DNA of 64,000 nucleotides from positions 1,074,737 through 1,138,736 of the forward strand of contig BFEA01000487.1 in NCBI GenBank assembly GCA_003427395.1, read 5' to 3'. The notes under the pieces are model-generated. The model made no database searches. It was given only the letters and a program-made list of their open reading frames with translations, and was not told where the DNA came from. The DNA comes from Chara braunii (Eukaryota; Streptophyta; Charophyceae; Charales; Characeae). The position numbers and the translations under genes were made by a program. Below are positions 1 to 10,729 of the stretch, piece by piece. The stretch's first letter is position 1; each line of letters opens with the position of its first letter.

Positions 1-74
<74 letters not shown>
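1..74. repeat. (AG)n microsatellite
   Basis: An uninterrupted AG dinucleotide run opens the window and probably continues outside it. On the other strand it is a (CT)n tract, a common plant microsatellite. Confidence 0.98.
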
Positions 75-77
<3 letters not shown>

Positions 78-1900
78 GGCTGCTTGGCATGGCCACAAGA
101 GAAGAAAAAAAAAAGGAGAAGATATGACGGAACGAAACAGAAGGGGAGGGAAAAGGGGAGAACCATTTGATTGAGTCACTGGGCGTCCCTTCCATACCTT
201 GCTTGAGTTGGATTTCCCTCCAGCGAGACTTCAGGGGCACCACCAACCACACGCTCACTTTCAGAAAGATCAGAAGACGACGCGTAATCACCACCGTCCG
301 CCGACGGAGTCGCCAGGTTGAGTTACTGGGTAATTGCCGGCCGATGCCGCCACCGCGCTCCTTCGCTTCGGGACTTGTGGTCAATCACCCACTCCCGGGC
401 CCCGGCTATTCGCAGCGACAGACTTCAACGCCCTTATTCCTTGCTCCTCAGCACTCTAATTAGCCATCAACGCCCCAGTGAAGACACGCAAAAAGGCCGG
501 GGCAAATGGAAAAGGCAAAGCCAAGGGAAGGCCTTGGCTCGAGACAGAGCTGTTTAAACTACAAGAGAAAAGACATGACAGGTACAACCCGGCAGCACTA
601 GGAAGACCATCATACATGTACAAACCGCCGACAAGTAGATGGACTACTGAAGCAAAGCATATTCTCTCTCTATCGTCTTCTCTCTATTGTCTTCTCTCTA
701 TCGTCTTCTCTCTGTCCATCTTTCTATTCTTTCTCTGTCCTCTCTCTATTCTTTCTCTATTCTCTCTCTTCGGACTTTCTTCTCAGCGAAGAAACAATAT
801 GCTGACGGTGAAACCAGAACAACAGAAAAGGAGCCTCCTGCAAGTCGCGAGAAGCTGTAGATGTGCCTATGTGCCTGTGTGCCTGTGTGAGAACAGGAAC
901 GCTGAGAACCACGCTACTACTTACAGCGGTGTCAGCGGCGGCTGCCCAATGCAGGTACCGCAGCAGCCGCACATGTATGCACAGACACACACACGCACAC
1001 CCGCCATACACATTCACACTCGCACTCACACCGCCCCCGCGGTCTTCGAATTCGTTAAAATCCTGCCGTTCTGGCTGCGCCGTTGCCTAAACTCGAAGAA
1101 ACTCAATTGTTATTTGCCTCCCGTTACGAATTGCTTGCCCAACTCATATGCTCAATCAGTTGTTGCCTTGGAAGTATTCCTTTCCTTTCCTTCTCTTTTG
1201 GAAGGAAAAAGTATTCCTTCCGCACGGCGAGCAAGGCCGCCACAAGAAATAACCAACCTGCCGCCGGAGATGATGCGCGAGAGAACCGGGGCGACAATTG
1301 AGGCCACACGTACGCGCTCCGATTGAGGAGACAGACAAGTGGCCGTAGATAGGGAAGATCGACGGCAATGGGTATCGCTCGTAAATATATAAGCCGCGCC
1401 AGCGGGATCCAGCCCTTGCCGCCGGACATTCGCTGTGTTGCTGTGGCTTGTGGTTTAAGGGCATCGCTCTACTACCGGTACTTTCCACATACACAAACGA
1501 CAAAACTCATGGTGATGTATGGTTCCATGTTCTAGCAGAAGATTCATTCTCATTTTGCACATTTGGAGAGTGGTGGAGCCAGGCCCTTAGCAGCTGCAAC
1601 GAGCCGCCGGACCTGTGCGTGGGCGCGAGCGGGGACCCCAGCGGGCGGCAATCATATGAAAACCAAAAACCACACTTGGCGTCAAAATTGAGGCATCAAA
1701 AACGGAGGGCGCCGAAAAAACCCTAATGAAAAAAAACGAGTGCGCGCACTTTTTTTGCCAGCGAATTTCACACACTCGTGAAAAGAACGTCTCCCCCCCC
1801 CAAAAAAAAAGAAAAAAAGAAAAGAACGTCTCCTTGGATGGCAGAGGAGTGGAACTCCCAGAGCAGCCCGTCGCACGAGCTCAGGCTGAATGGTGCACCC
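75..1900. other. unassigned non-coding sequence with pyrimidine tract
   Basis: I see no recognisable gene here. Positions 660-780 are an imperfect CT-rich microsatellite with repeated CTATCGTCTTCT units. The longest open frame (478-1326, plus, 282 codons) runs straight through that tract and CA-rich sequence and has no protein-like composition, so I do not call it. A TATATAAG at 1386-1393 in a GC-rich setting could be a TATA box, but no following gene supports it. Confidence 0.5.
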
Positions 1901-1904
1901 ACGA

Positions 1905-2075
1905 GGGCCGAGGTCCCACTAACAAAGACGATAGGATCAAGCTCCTGAATCTGGACGTGTTTTATGCAGAGGTGCAGAAAAGCAGTTCCATCTCGATTTC
2001 CTGCACCTGTCCTCATTCACGTCCAGATTTGGCCATTCGTTCCGATCCTCTTTGCTAGTGGGACCACGCCCGAGG
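1905..2075. mobile_element. foldback (MITE-like) element
   Basis: The two ends are inverted copies: GAGGTCCCACTAACAAAG near 1909-1926 is matched by the reverse complement of the CTTTGCTAGTGGGACCACG stretch around 2050-2068. Inside, AATCTGGACGTG near 1948 pairs with CACGTCCAGATT near 2018, so the whole unit can fold on itself. No clear target duplication is visible. A poly(T) run begins at 2091. Superfamily unknown. Confidence 0.55.
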
Positions 2076-2250
2076 TGTTGACAAGCAGACTTTTTTTTTT
2101 TTTTTTTTTTTTTTTAATTCCTCTCAACTTCATTTCCAATGAGAAACAGACAGAGGCCCGGGAATACACCTCAACAATACAACCCGGTACAACACACATG
2201 CTCGGGCCAATACCCAGCTGTAGGCGTGTGGTGAAGCAGACTTACGTCCT

Positions 2251-2382
2251 CGCTCCACTACACAACACTGTACATGCATTTGGATGCTAATACGACCCGG
2301 TGCATTCGGGCGATTCCAACGTTGTGAATGTATCGGGTCAATAAAGTGTCCAAATGCATGTACAGTGTTGTGTAGTGGAGCG
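2251..2382. mobile_element. foldback element with perfect 34-bp arms
   Basis: Positions 2251-2284 (starting CGCTCCACTACACAACACTG) are the exact reverse complement of 2349-2382. The pairing continues imperfectly inward (ATACGACCCGGTGCATTC against the complement of AATGTATCGGGTCAATA), so nearly the whole 132 bp folds into one hairpin. Perfect arms imply a young insertion or a selected RNA hairpin. No convincing target duplication was found. Confidence 0.7.
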
Positions 2383-2657
2383 AAACCCGACCCGTTCGGT
2401 TCCCTTATGATATAAGCCATGGCCGTCGCCATTTTTTTAATTGTCTTTTTTTTTTAGTTGCCATTTTTTACTTCATAAAAAAAAAAAAAAAAAAATCCCA
2501 GAGTCGGGCGACCACCTTGTACCAATTGCACCAGCCCAGGATGGCAGCTTGTCCCTTCCCAAGCACGTCCAATCGGCTAAAGGGACTCTAGACCAGACAG
2601 AAGGACCCCATCCTGGACGGGTGGCAAAATGTCAGCGACAGCAAATAGTAGCTGTTA

Positions 2658-2952
2658 GGGCATACTCACACTCTTTTTTTTTTTTTTTTTTTTTTTTAGA
2701 GGCCAGTTACTGTATTCATAGATACAGGAAAGTGCACAACCTACAGAACAGATCCCCGTTCAAGTACAGTCGTAGAGGCCAGTTACTAGGCTCACATTGA
2801 TCGCGGAAGTGGTCAGCCATGGTTGCCCTGAAGAGGCCAGGGACTTTCCTTGATGAATATGACCCCTTTTCCGATCCGGCCTGGATGCACCTGACCGCAG
2901 TTACTATGTCCACAGAGAACTGGAAAAACTCCTACCTAGAGTAAGTAAGCCC
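2658..2952. mobile_element. PIF/Harbinger-like MITE (TTA target duplication)
   Basis: The element begins GGGCATACTCACACT and ends with a diverged inverted copy (AGAGTAAGTAAGCCC). A TTA trinucleotide sits directly outside each end (2655-2657 and 2953-2955), the target duplication typical of PIF/Harbinger elements. A second copy with the same ends lies at 40331-40453, and the right-hand internal sequences also resemble each other (CCGCA...TCCA.AGAG). Inside are a poly(T) run (2674-2697) and a 14-bp direct repeat, AGAGGCCAGTTACT, at 2698 and 2774. Confidence 0.6.
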
Positions 2953-2955
2953 TTA

Positions 2956-3770
2956 GTTCCCCCCCCCTTTTTTTTTTCACTTTTTTTTTTAGTTCCCCCC
3001 TTTTTGTTTCTTCTTTCTTTGTGGGAATATGGTCTTCTCCCTTTTCCTTACCTTTTCTTCTTTTGGGGGAACATGGCCCTCAAACATCAGAGTTCCAAAG
3101 GAAAAGACCAAATAAAAGGAAGGAGGGCCCCTCACTGAGCTCACTCACTCAACTACTACGTTTTTCTCAGTTGGCCTCGCCACCGTCTAAGAGGGGCTAA
3201 TAGCAGCATCCCTTGGATCCAGGGCCCGCAATGGTAGATGACCCCTTTCTATAGGTGGGTGGCGGCTACTCTCCATTCCTTTTGTTTTTTGGAAGCTACA
3301 TTCCAAATGGTGTTTTTGGATTTGGAGAATTGGAGCCATGCCCCACTTTCCAGCATCACACAGAGTCACAGACAAAGGAAAATAAATTTGAAGGGTCGTC
3401 AGAACTGGCCCTTACAAAGTGCTCTCCAGAACTTGGAGAGTTGCCAGCCTGCAACACCACTGTTTTGAAGAGTGCTCGGCTGCCATCTCCTCGGCGGCTC
3501 CAGATTTGGATAATGGGCCTGGAGTCGCAACTCGCCTGGCAATTTTTCGCTGTCCCTTTTCTGGTTTTACTGGTTTTTCATTGGGTAGGGGTGCTCTCCA
3601 AAAGTGCGGTGATGAAAGGAAAGGTGTGATTTTGGAGAGTGCAGTCCTGTGGTGAAGGGAAAATTGGGGCTGCACCACTTTCCAAGTCATGAACAGCAAC
3701 CCTACAAAGTTTTTCACTTTTGAGGAGTGGTGAAGAAAGACCTACATCTAACATGAACTAGTAGTTTGGC
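2956..3770. other. unassigned sequence
   Basis: T- and C-rich runs at 2960-3010 are followed by sequence with repeated TTTGGAGAG and CTCTCCA motifs in both orientations (3330-3720). Overlapping open frames occur on both strands at 3238-3717, but they mirror each other and have no recognisable domain. I call no gene. Confidence 0.5.
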
Positions 3771-4036
3771 TGCACATCATATATGCACACATTCAAAACA
3801 GAAAATTTCCATATAGCCGGAAATTTCCTATTTCCCGTCTAATTGTACCTGGAACATTCAGATCCCCACATGCATTATCTGTACCAGAACAGATGTTCAG
3901 TCCATGCTTCATATTAACTACGAAATCGGGCTAATTTTCCTAATGCTGCAATCAAAACGGAATGAATGGCTCTATCAACTCTCACACGGAGCACAGTGTC
4001 CTAATCCTAATCTAGTACTCCTGCAAGTGGGACATG
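3771..4036. repeat. dispersed repeat segment X, copy 1
   Basis: About 265 bp that match 10318-10583 closely in the same orientation (for example ATCCCCACATGCATTATCTG and CAGAACAGATGTTCAGTCC in both). Similarity ends near CTGCAAGTGG. In this copy X lies upstream of segment Y, whereas in the other copy X directly follows Y. No coding potential was recognised. Confidence 0.75.
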
Positions 4037-4106
4037 ACCCCAGGTCACTCTGCCATTGGAGTGCACGAAACGAGTAAGAAAGGTCTCATTTTAGGCCCTT
4101 AAGAGT

Positions 4107-5745
4107 TTGTAACGCGCAACCTCACACCCCGCACGTCGTCACATACCTGCGGACGGCGATCAGAGTAAAATGGGGGTGTGGTCGAGGATTTTTGGCCGGT
4201 GGGGTTGAATCGCCCGGGCAGAACAGGGGATTCTTGTTTTGTACCAAGGCATTCCTCAAACTTGGGCTGTAGTTAATGGCAAAAGATACAAGGGATGGAG
4301 AGAGAGACTATTCCGAAGCGACCCGCTCTGTCCTGCTTTCAAAAACTTACGCTCGTCGAGGAGACGGAAAGCTGTGCGCTACTTGGTCGACCATCAACAA
4401 AACCCGAAAAGGAAAAGAAAAGGACAAGGAAGCAGAATTTATGGCTTCCCTTTTGCGCCAGGTTCGCGCGAACTTTGTGGCGGCCGCTCGAGAATATGGA
4501 ATTTTCAGGCCTCGGTGTCAGATTTGTCGAGCTCGCGCAGGTGTCCTAGCGTGGTGTCACCGAGTGTCGCTTGGGCGGAGGGAACCCAGGTTCAAAACTT
4601 AGCCAGGAGCGCGGCCGCTTTGCGGGAGAGTTCTGGGAATCGAGCCGCACCTTCGTATCCCAGGACTAGTCTTCGCCAGGAACACGAATCCCCTGACGAC
4701 ACCAGCGGCAATTAAACCGAGGCCGCCATATGGCATGGGCTGCGGACCAGGGCAACACTGCCAGATCGGTGTAGGGTAGTAGTATCAGGGGAGGGGAAGA
4801 GAACCGACCAATCAACACAAAACCACTCCCTCCTATGTGGCAGGCCCTAGCGGGGTTCTACAGATGAATCTGCTCGGTTCGTCGTAGAGTGCTCCGCACG
4901 TCCGCATCGCAGTACACGCTATCGTCGTCTGCAATTGGGAAGGACAGTAGCACACTGCGATGGACCGATGTGAAGGTTGAGCACGGGAAAGGGCCCACGC
5001 TGGCATCCGTCAAGACGATCGTTCGAGTCGCGGACATATCAGCCATGTTATGGGGACGCGGACGACTGATCTCCCAAGTTTATCGAGTGTAAATTGTGAG
5101 GCGACGCCAGCCCAATTGCCTCAGATCTCCTGCACGCACGAAGGGAGAGGGCCCGCGAAAGGGAAGAGTTTAGCACCAATCCCGTGCATACACGCGGCGT
5201 CGGGATTGGAAGGTGGTCGGGGAAAAGAGGGAGATCTAACACACTCATGCATCCATGCAGATGCTCGACACCCCCCATTCCCCATAAGTGCCCCTATGAG
5301 CGCCCACACATCTACTCATCCAACTATTTTGGACAGACATTCAACATCCATAGACTCTCGTACCACAACATGCATACAACAGAATACCCATACTTCGAGA
5401 ACTTGCACACATCACACTTGGACAAAGCAGCAATGGAGATAAAAGTGAGTCCCTCACTATTCAAAATTTCACAATCGACTAGCCTCCATCAGGCATAGCC
5501 CCCAATCAATCTGAACTTCCACCAACCATAGCCACAAGGCCCTGCCGCTGGCAGCGTTCGATCTTCACCACCGCTCCTCCGACTGTCTTACCCCAAGTCT
5601 ATCGCGAAGCCTGTCCCACGTCGTCACTTCGGCCGTCCTTGGGCCCGTCAAGCCTGTTCGACGCCGCGACCCTCGTGCATAGCTCGCGTAGCATTGCAGT
5701 CGAGATCAAAGAGGAGAAGAGGAAGGGGCTGTGAGAATTTATAGC
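4107..5745. repeat. dispersed repeat segment Y, copy 1
   Basis: About 1.65 kb that match 8639-10317 along their whole length with substantial divergence. Shared landmarks are CGCAACCTC.CACCCCGCA at the left end, TCGTCTGC in the middle, and CCGTCACTTCG.CCGTCCTT near the right end, which stops at AGGAAGGGGCTG. The open frames inside (such as 4239-4715) are not conserved between copies, so Y looks non-coding: an element end, LTR or large satellite unit. Confidence 0.7.
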
Positions 5746-6550
5746 GAGCAAGGCGGCGGGGTGCCAGCGCAAGGTGCGGGTAGCAAGGGGTGTAGATGAG
5801 GAGGACAAAAGAAACGTCAAGGTTCCAAGAGGATCGAAGGAGGCGGTTCAAACGTTCCGTGTGATTGGGGTGGTCGTTCAAGTGGTGCGGGCTTTCCGCT
5901 TTCACCACATTGATCCGACAATCCCAACTACACGGCCAATTGCTTGCAGGAAGACAAAGAGGCATACAAGAAAAGGCGTGCGTAGCAAGAAGCGAAGATG
6001 GCACGGAGATGCAAAGCGGGGAACGGGTTTACACCGCGTACAAAAAATTGAAAATCCGTTGCGTGCACATCATCATGCAAAAAAATTCTCGGCCACACTA
6101 ATTCCTAACTGTTTCTTCGATTTCTCGGCGTGGTCGCTAACCATCCGCATGGAGAAATCATAAGTTTATGTTCCTCCCCCACCCCCCTCCCCCCTCTGTT
6201 TCAAAAAGAAGAAAAAGAAAAGAAAAGAAAAATAGGCCCCGCCTTTCCCGATCACCCAGAACCCGTACTTCGTGGGATTTGCCCTTAAGGGCATGGGATG
6301 TCGTCGAGTACGGATCCTGTTTTTTTTTTTTTTTTTTTTTAATGGAAATACATTAATGATTGACAATTGATGAAAAATTAGGATGATTGAGGATCATTTT
6401 GGATGATTTAGGATGTCAGAGTGGGTGATTGAGGTCATGAAATAGAGCTAGATGATGACTAATCAGAAAGATTGTCTACTTAGCACTGAATTACTATCCT
6501 ATCCCTAATTCCCTGTATCCATTTCAAACAACCAATCACAATTGAGCCCG
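5746..6550. other. unassigned sequence
   Basis: No gene was recognised. The stretch includes an A-rich run near 6205-6230 and a poly(T) run at 6321-6340, which may mark old retroposon tails. I found no target duplication around the poly(T). Confidence 0.45.
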
Positions 6551-6559
6551 TGTTGTGCA

Positions 6560-6800
6560 CCAATCAGGCCTCTTCCCGGTCTCACACCCCAATCTGGCTC
6601 GGTTACAAGGCAGCGCTACCCACCCCAGCTCCGACCATCGTTGGCCAGATTGTAGCCATTAGTCAAGTTTGCAGATTGCCTTCCTCCCTCGACAATTCCA
6701 GACCTCTATACAAAGCCTCAAGCTCCTACACAAGCAGGTTATAGGGCACTGCCCCAGCGCCGGCTAGCGTCGTTCTGGCGCCAACTCAACCTGCCCATTA
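6560..6800 (-). repeat. monomer-repeat fragment of non-autonomous retroposon
   Basis: On the minus strand this holds two diverged copies of the GC-rich monomer GCCAGAACGACGCTGG...GCTGGGGC...CTGTAACC. One is near 6590-6655 (reverse complement of CAGCTCCGACCATCGTTGGCC) and the other near 6740-6790 (reverse complement of CCGGCTAGCGTCGTTCTGGC). The same monomer builds the insertions at 33500-36089 and 46752-47365 and the fragment at 50690-50935. No LINE tail is seen here. Confidence 0.5.
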
Positions 6801-7379
6801 CACAAGAGGACTCAATTAGGAAATTAGCTAATCTAGAATGCCAACCATAAATCAAGGATCTGATAATATCAGAATCTTGATCAACAAAACTTTCTGATGA
6901 TGAAATTTGACAAGTACCCTAAGATGATCACAAGGATGATGGATAATGGTGACGATGCTGATGATTATTTCTCTCCACCCCTCCCCTTCTTCCATGTATT
7001 CTCCTCCTCTCCCCTCATTTCCTCTTCCCTCTCGCTGCCTCCGCTGAGCCGAACCCTGCTATCAGCATGAAGTTCCTATCAGCCCCAATGAGAGAGAGAA
7101 CCTCCCCATTCCCTTCTACCTTGAGGTAACCAGTTCCCCCAAAAGGTGTACCTCAAAACTAACACTCTGACCTAGTCTGCCTCCGCCGGGAGATAATGCG
7201 CCCCCATACATATCTCCCAGCCCCAACCCAGGTCAACTCCCATCATCTGCATCTACTCCCTGAAGGGCAATCACCTCCCACCTTGTGTTACCCCCGCGGA
7301 GTAGCGCTCCCTTCCTGACCAACCTACCTACCAACTAGACCATAGCCTATCTGGGAGATGAGAATATAATCACAAACAC

Positions 7380-7524
7380 AGAGATGACTACTGATTGATG
7401 AAAAAAAGAATCATGAAACCGTGATGATGATGATGATGATGGTGATGATTGATGATGATTGATGATGAATGATGATGATTGATGATAATGATGATGATGA
7501 TGATGATAAAGATTCAGATTGGTA

Positions 7525-7580
<56 letters not shown>
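7380..7580. repeat. (GAT)n microsatellite
   Basis: Long GATGATGAT runs, interrupted at 7390-7510 and almost pure at 7525-7580. GAT/ATG-rich sequence extends thinly from about 6355 to 7850. Open frames across it on the minus strand give poly-Ser and poly-His proteins that are artefacts of the repeat. Confidence 0.95.
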
Positions 7581-7581
<1 letters not shown>

Positions 7582-8229
7582 ATAAAATTGGTGAAAACAA
7601 ATAAAAAAGGTTGGACTTGCGATACCCTAATGGCATCGGTGTGGAAGATTGACAACTCACTATTGCTGTAATGAAAATAGAAGATGACGATGATTACGAT
7701 TTTTACAGAGAAGTCTGAATGATGACCATGAAGAAGATAAAGAAGATAAATAACATGGCACAAGACAAAAAACAGACGAAAACACATATATAGATTGATG
7801 ATGACCTCCTAGCCGCTCTCTTGATGATACTCTCCCAGTGACACTGTGATGATTTTTCAAGTAGGACCAACGTTCTCCACACTTTGGTCTCCACGGGGCC
7901 GACTCCACTTTCCTCCACCGACATCGACTTTCGTCAACTCGCATGAGCTCTCCAGCCTTTTTAAAGGTCTTGGCTATGGAGTACTTCATGTGAAAAACAC
8001 AGGGAAAATGTTCNAACAGCAGCTGCCGCTACCATTCTCCCTTTTCCTCTGTGCCTCAGGCCAAATGCCACGTCAACCTGTGACGTAGTAATGACCCAGC
8101 GCCTCTAGATACCGCGCGTGCGTCAAGCGCTAACTCCCATCTACTTCAGAACATCACAACACTCTCGCACCAGCGCCTCCCTCCCGTCGGCTGCCAGCAC
8201 AGCGCCACGTGTCAACTAGCATGTTACTA

Positions 8230-8420
8230 GTCACCACAAGCCAGNGCCTCGCNAGTCACAAGTCACCAGCGCCCCACCACTCACCTGTTGCCAGCGCCTC
8301 GCCCCCCGCCAGCAGCCAGCGCCTCGCCACTCGAGAGAAGCCAGCGCCTCGCAACCTGCGAGAAGCCAGCGCCCCGCCACCTCCGACCAGCCATCGCCTC
8401 GCCTGCAAGCAACCAGCATG
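8230..8420. repeat. GC-rich minisatellite (AGCCAGCGCCTCGC units)
   Basis: Irregular tandem units of roughly 25-30 bp share the core GCCAGCGCC(T/C)CGCCAC; the clearest are at 8270-8395. Two ambiguous bases (8245, 8253) lie in it. Open frames on both strands here are low-complexity Pro/Ala/Ser strings and are not called as genes. Confidence 0.8.
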
Positions 8421-8638
8421 CCACCATCCACGTGCCGCGGCGGCCCGACGCCCGCCAGCCATATGCTAGTGCTAGCGCTAACGCACGCCCTGTGCGGATC
8501 CTGGTTTATCACAAGTTGCCCTGAAATTTGAGAAGTTGTTGTTCCATCACTCCGTAAACCTCACCCTGATCAGGGAAGAGTGTTGTTCTCAGGCAGCCTT
8601 GGCTACTCTATGCATCAAGTCACGGAAGCAGTACTTGT

Positions 8639-10317
8639 GATACGCAACCTCGCACCCCGCAGACCCCCGTTTGAGCGCTGATCAGAGTAGGTGGGGTGTG
8701 GGCGAGGATTTTGGGCGGGGAATTGAACCGATAGACGAAATTGGGGTTCTCACTCCAGTCCCTGGTTTACCTTCGGAAACTCAAAACTATCGGGGGCGAA
8801 GACAAAAATGCGAAAAGGGGAGGGAAGGGCACCAAATAAACTTAAAACATTCCTTAAACCGGCAAAGGTAATTCCAAAAAAAACACAAGCTGTCAAAAAA
8901 GAAAGAGCAATTAACAAAAATGGAAACTACTCCGCACTAAGATCAAGCCTCTCCTTTGTGGGGACCAAGCAAGAAGGGGATGCCAGGGTTAAGGTTAATC
9001 TCGACCATCAGATCGATCCGTCCCTTCGCTATCTGACAGCGGGGGGAGCGGAGGTATCAGAACCTGGAACTTCGTCGGAAGTTCGCCCGCGTGGGGGACG
9101 AGATCAAGGAACCGAATAGAACCTTGGTACCCCAGCACCATCTGTCGCCAAGAACACGAATTTCCAAGCTTGCACCACCTGCAGCTAGATTGAGGTTCCA
9201 TGTGGCATGCGTAGCAAACCAGGGAACCATCATAAGATGAGTGTAAGACACAAATTATTAGGGAGCATCAAACCAATCAAACAAGACGAGCCCTTCCCTG
9301 GCGATGTGGCAAGCCTTCAACGGGTTGTAGAGGTGAACCCAATCAGCACGCAATAGCGACCTCCGAACATCTGCATCGCAATAGACTCTGTCATCGTCTG
9401 CGACCAGGAACTGCGGGAGGCTGCTATGGCCGATTAAATTTGAATGTGGGCAGTGGCCCCCGCTTACACCTAAGTTAGCAAGCCTCGGCTCCATACAACC
9501 CCTGCTCTACTCCCAACTCCCAGACCGAGCACCAACCAAAATTATGAGACGGAAAGTAAGGATACTGACCCGAACAAAATTCTACTTCACAAAAACCGTA
9601 TTTCTAAAACATTCATGCACCAAGTGATTAAGCGAGTCAATCACCCCACAACTCTCTGCAAAAGGGGAAGGGTGTAACGAAGGGGGAGAGGTAGCGGTTT
9701 CACACTTGCGCCAAGTGCGGGGACCGCCAGATCATACAAAGCAAGACGGAGGTATCAACACATTCATACATCCATGTAGACGGTTGAGACCAGTACAAAT
9801 CCCACATACGTGCGCGAGAACAAGAAAACAACAAGAGTGAAAGCAACCAAACAACTCCCTCTCATCATATAACCACTTCATGCATACATCGACTTTTTGA
9901 CAACGAAGCAACATGCATCCATTCGACACTCACAGCCAAGGTCATGCAAATGCCATGCAACTTATTACACATATTACTTAGTCTCTGGCACACGCGCACA
10001 CCTAGACAAAACAGTGATGGAAAAACACAAAAGTCCCTCGCAATCAACTTTAAAACAACATTAATGCTGACACCCAAAGTGTGCAGCCACCATGTCCATC
10101 CAAAGGCATGCCAACATAGCCACAAGGTCCTGCCACTGGCCGCATCTTCGTCTCCACCACCGCTCAATCCATTCGACTACCAACCACTGAACTATTGCTA
10201 AGCTTACCCCACGCCGTCACTTCGCCCGTCCTTCGGCTCGTCGAGCCTATTCGGCTCCGCAACCTTCAACCATAGCTTGCATAACATTGCAGCCCACGTT
10301 AAAGAGGAGGAAAGGAG
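8639..10317. repeat. dispersed repeat segment Y, copy 2
   Basis: Second copy of the 1.65-kb segment at 4107-5745, same orientation. It begins GATACGCAACCTCGCACCCC and ends GGAGGGGGCTG. It is followed without a break by segment X, the reverse of the order seen at 3.8-5.7 kb. The open frames inside do not match those of copy 1 and no protein domain was recognised. Confidence 0.7.
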
Positions 10318-10583
10318 GGGGCTGCATCATGTATGCACACATTAAAAATAGAAAATTTTCATCTGGCTGGAAATTTCCCATATTGCTAATCCAATTGTAC
10401 CTGAACATTTGGATCCCCACATGCATTATCTGTATCAGAACAGATGTTCAGTCCATGCTTCATATTACGTAAGAAATCTGACTAATTTTCCTAACCTTGC
10501 GATCAAAACGGAATAAATGGCTCTATCGACTGTCACATAGTGCGCAATGTCCTAATCCTAGTATAGTACTTCTGCAAGTGGAC
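10318..10583. repeat. dispersed repeat segment X, copy 2
   Basis: Matches 3771-4036. The junction with the preceding Y segment is GGGGGCTG/CATCATGTATGCACAC. In copy 1, Y ends at GGGGCTG and X begins at GGCTGCACATCATATATGC, so the same point joins or ends both segments. Confidence 0.75.
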
Positions 10584-10589
10584 ATATGG

Positions 10590-10725
10590 CTTACATGCAG
10601 AGAATCTGCATATCCTTCATGGAGTGGACCATCTTTGATTCCTCCTACCCTATGAGGCCTGCTTCAGAGTTTGCAGACCCCTTTGCACCAGGAGAGAATA
10701 TAGTAGGGTTGTTATCGTTTGGTCC
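10590..10725 (+). pseudogene. LINE ORF2 C-terminal remnant
   Basis: A plus-strand translation here reads MEWTIFDSSYPMRPASEF followed by ADPFAPG. This matches the extreme C terminus of the LINE ORF2 copies in this window, for example SIPLRPLSEFPDPFPP in the copy ending at 44112. Nothing else of the LINE is recognisable around it and no 3' tail was found. It is a short, old remnant. Confidence 0.6.
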
Positions 10726-10729
10726 GGAG

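Noticed and set aside
478-1326. 282-codon open frame on the plus strand
   Set aside because: It runs through a CT microsatellite and CA-rich sequence, giving Ser/Leu/Phe and Thr/His strings with no domain.
2821-2945. Apparent exon MVALKRPGTFLDEYDPFSD... ending at a GTAAGT splice donor
   Set aside because: The GTAAGT lies within the right inverted end of the PIF/Harbinger-like element (2658-2952), and the interior matches the second copy at 40331. The exon look is probably chance.
7347-7787. Ser- and His-rich 146-codon frame on the minus strand
   Set aside because: A direct product of the (GAT)n microsatellite.
7380-8420. CRISPR-like or regularly spaced repeat array
   Set aside because: The GAT run is a simple microsatellite and the GC-rich units at 8230-8420 are contiguous tandem repeats without unique spacers; the genome is eukaryotic.
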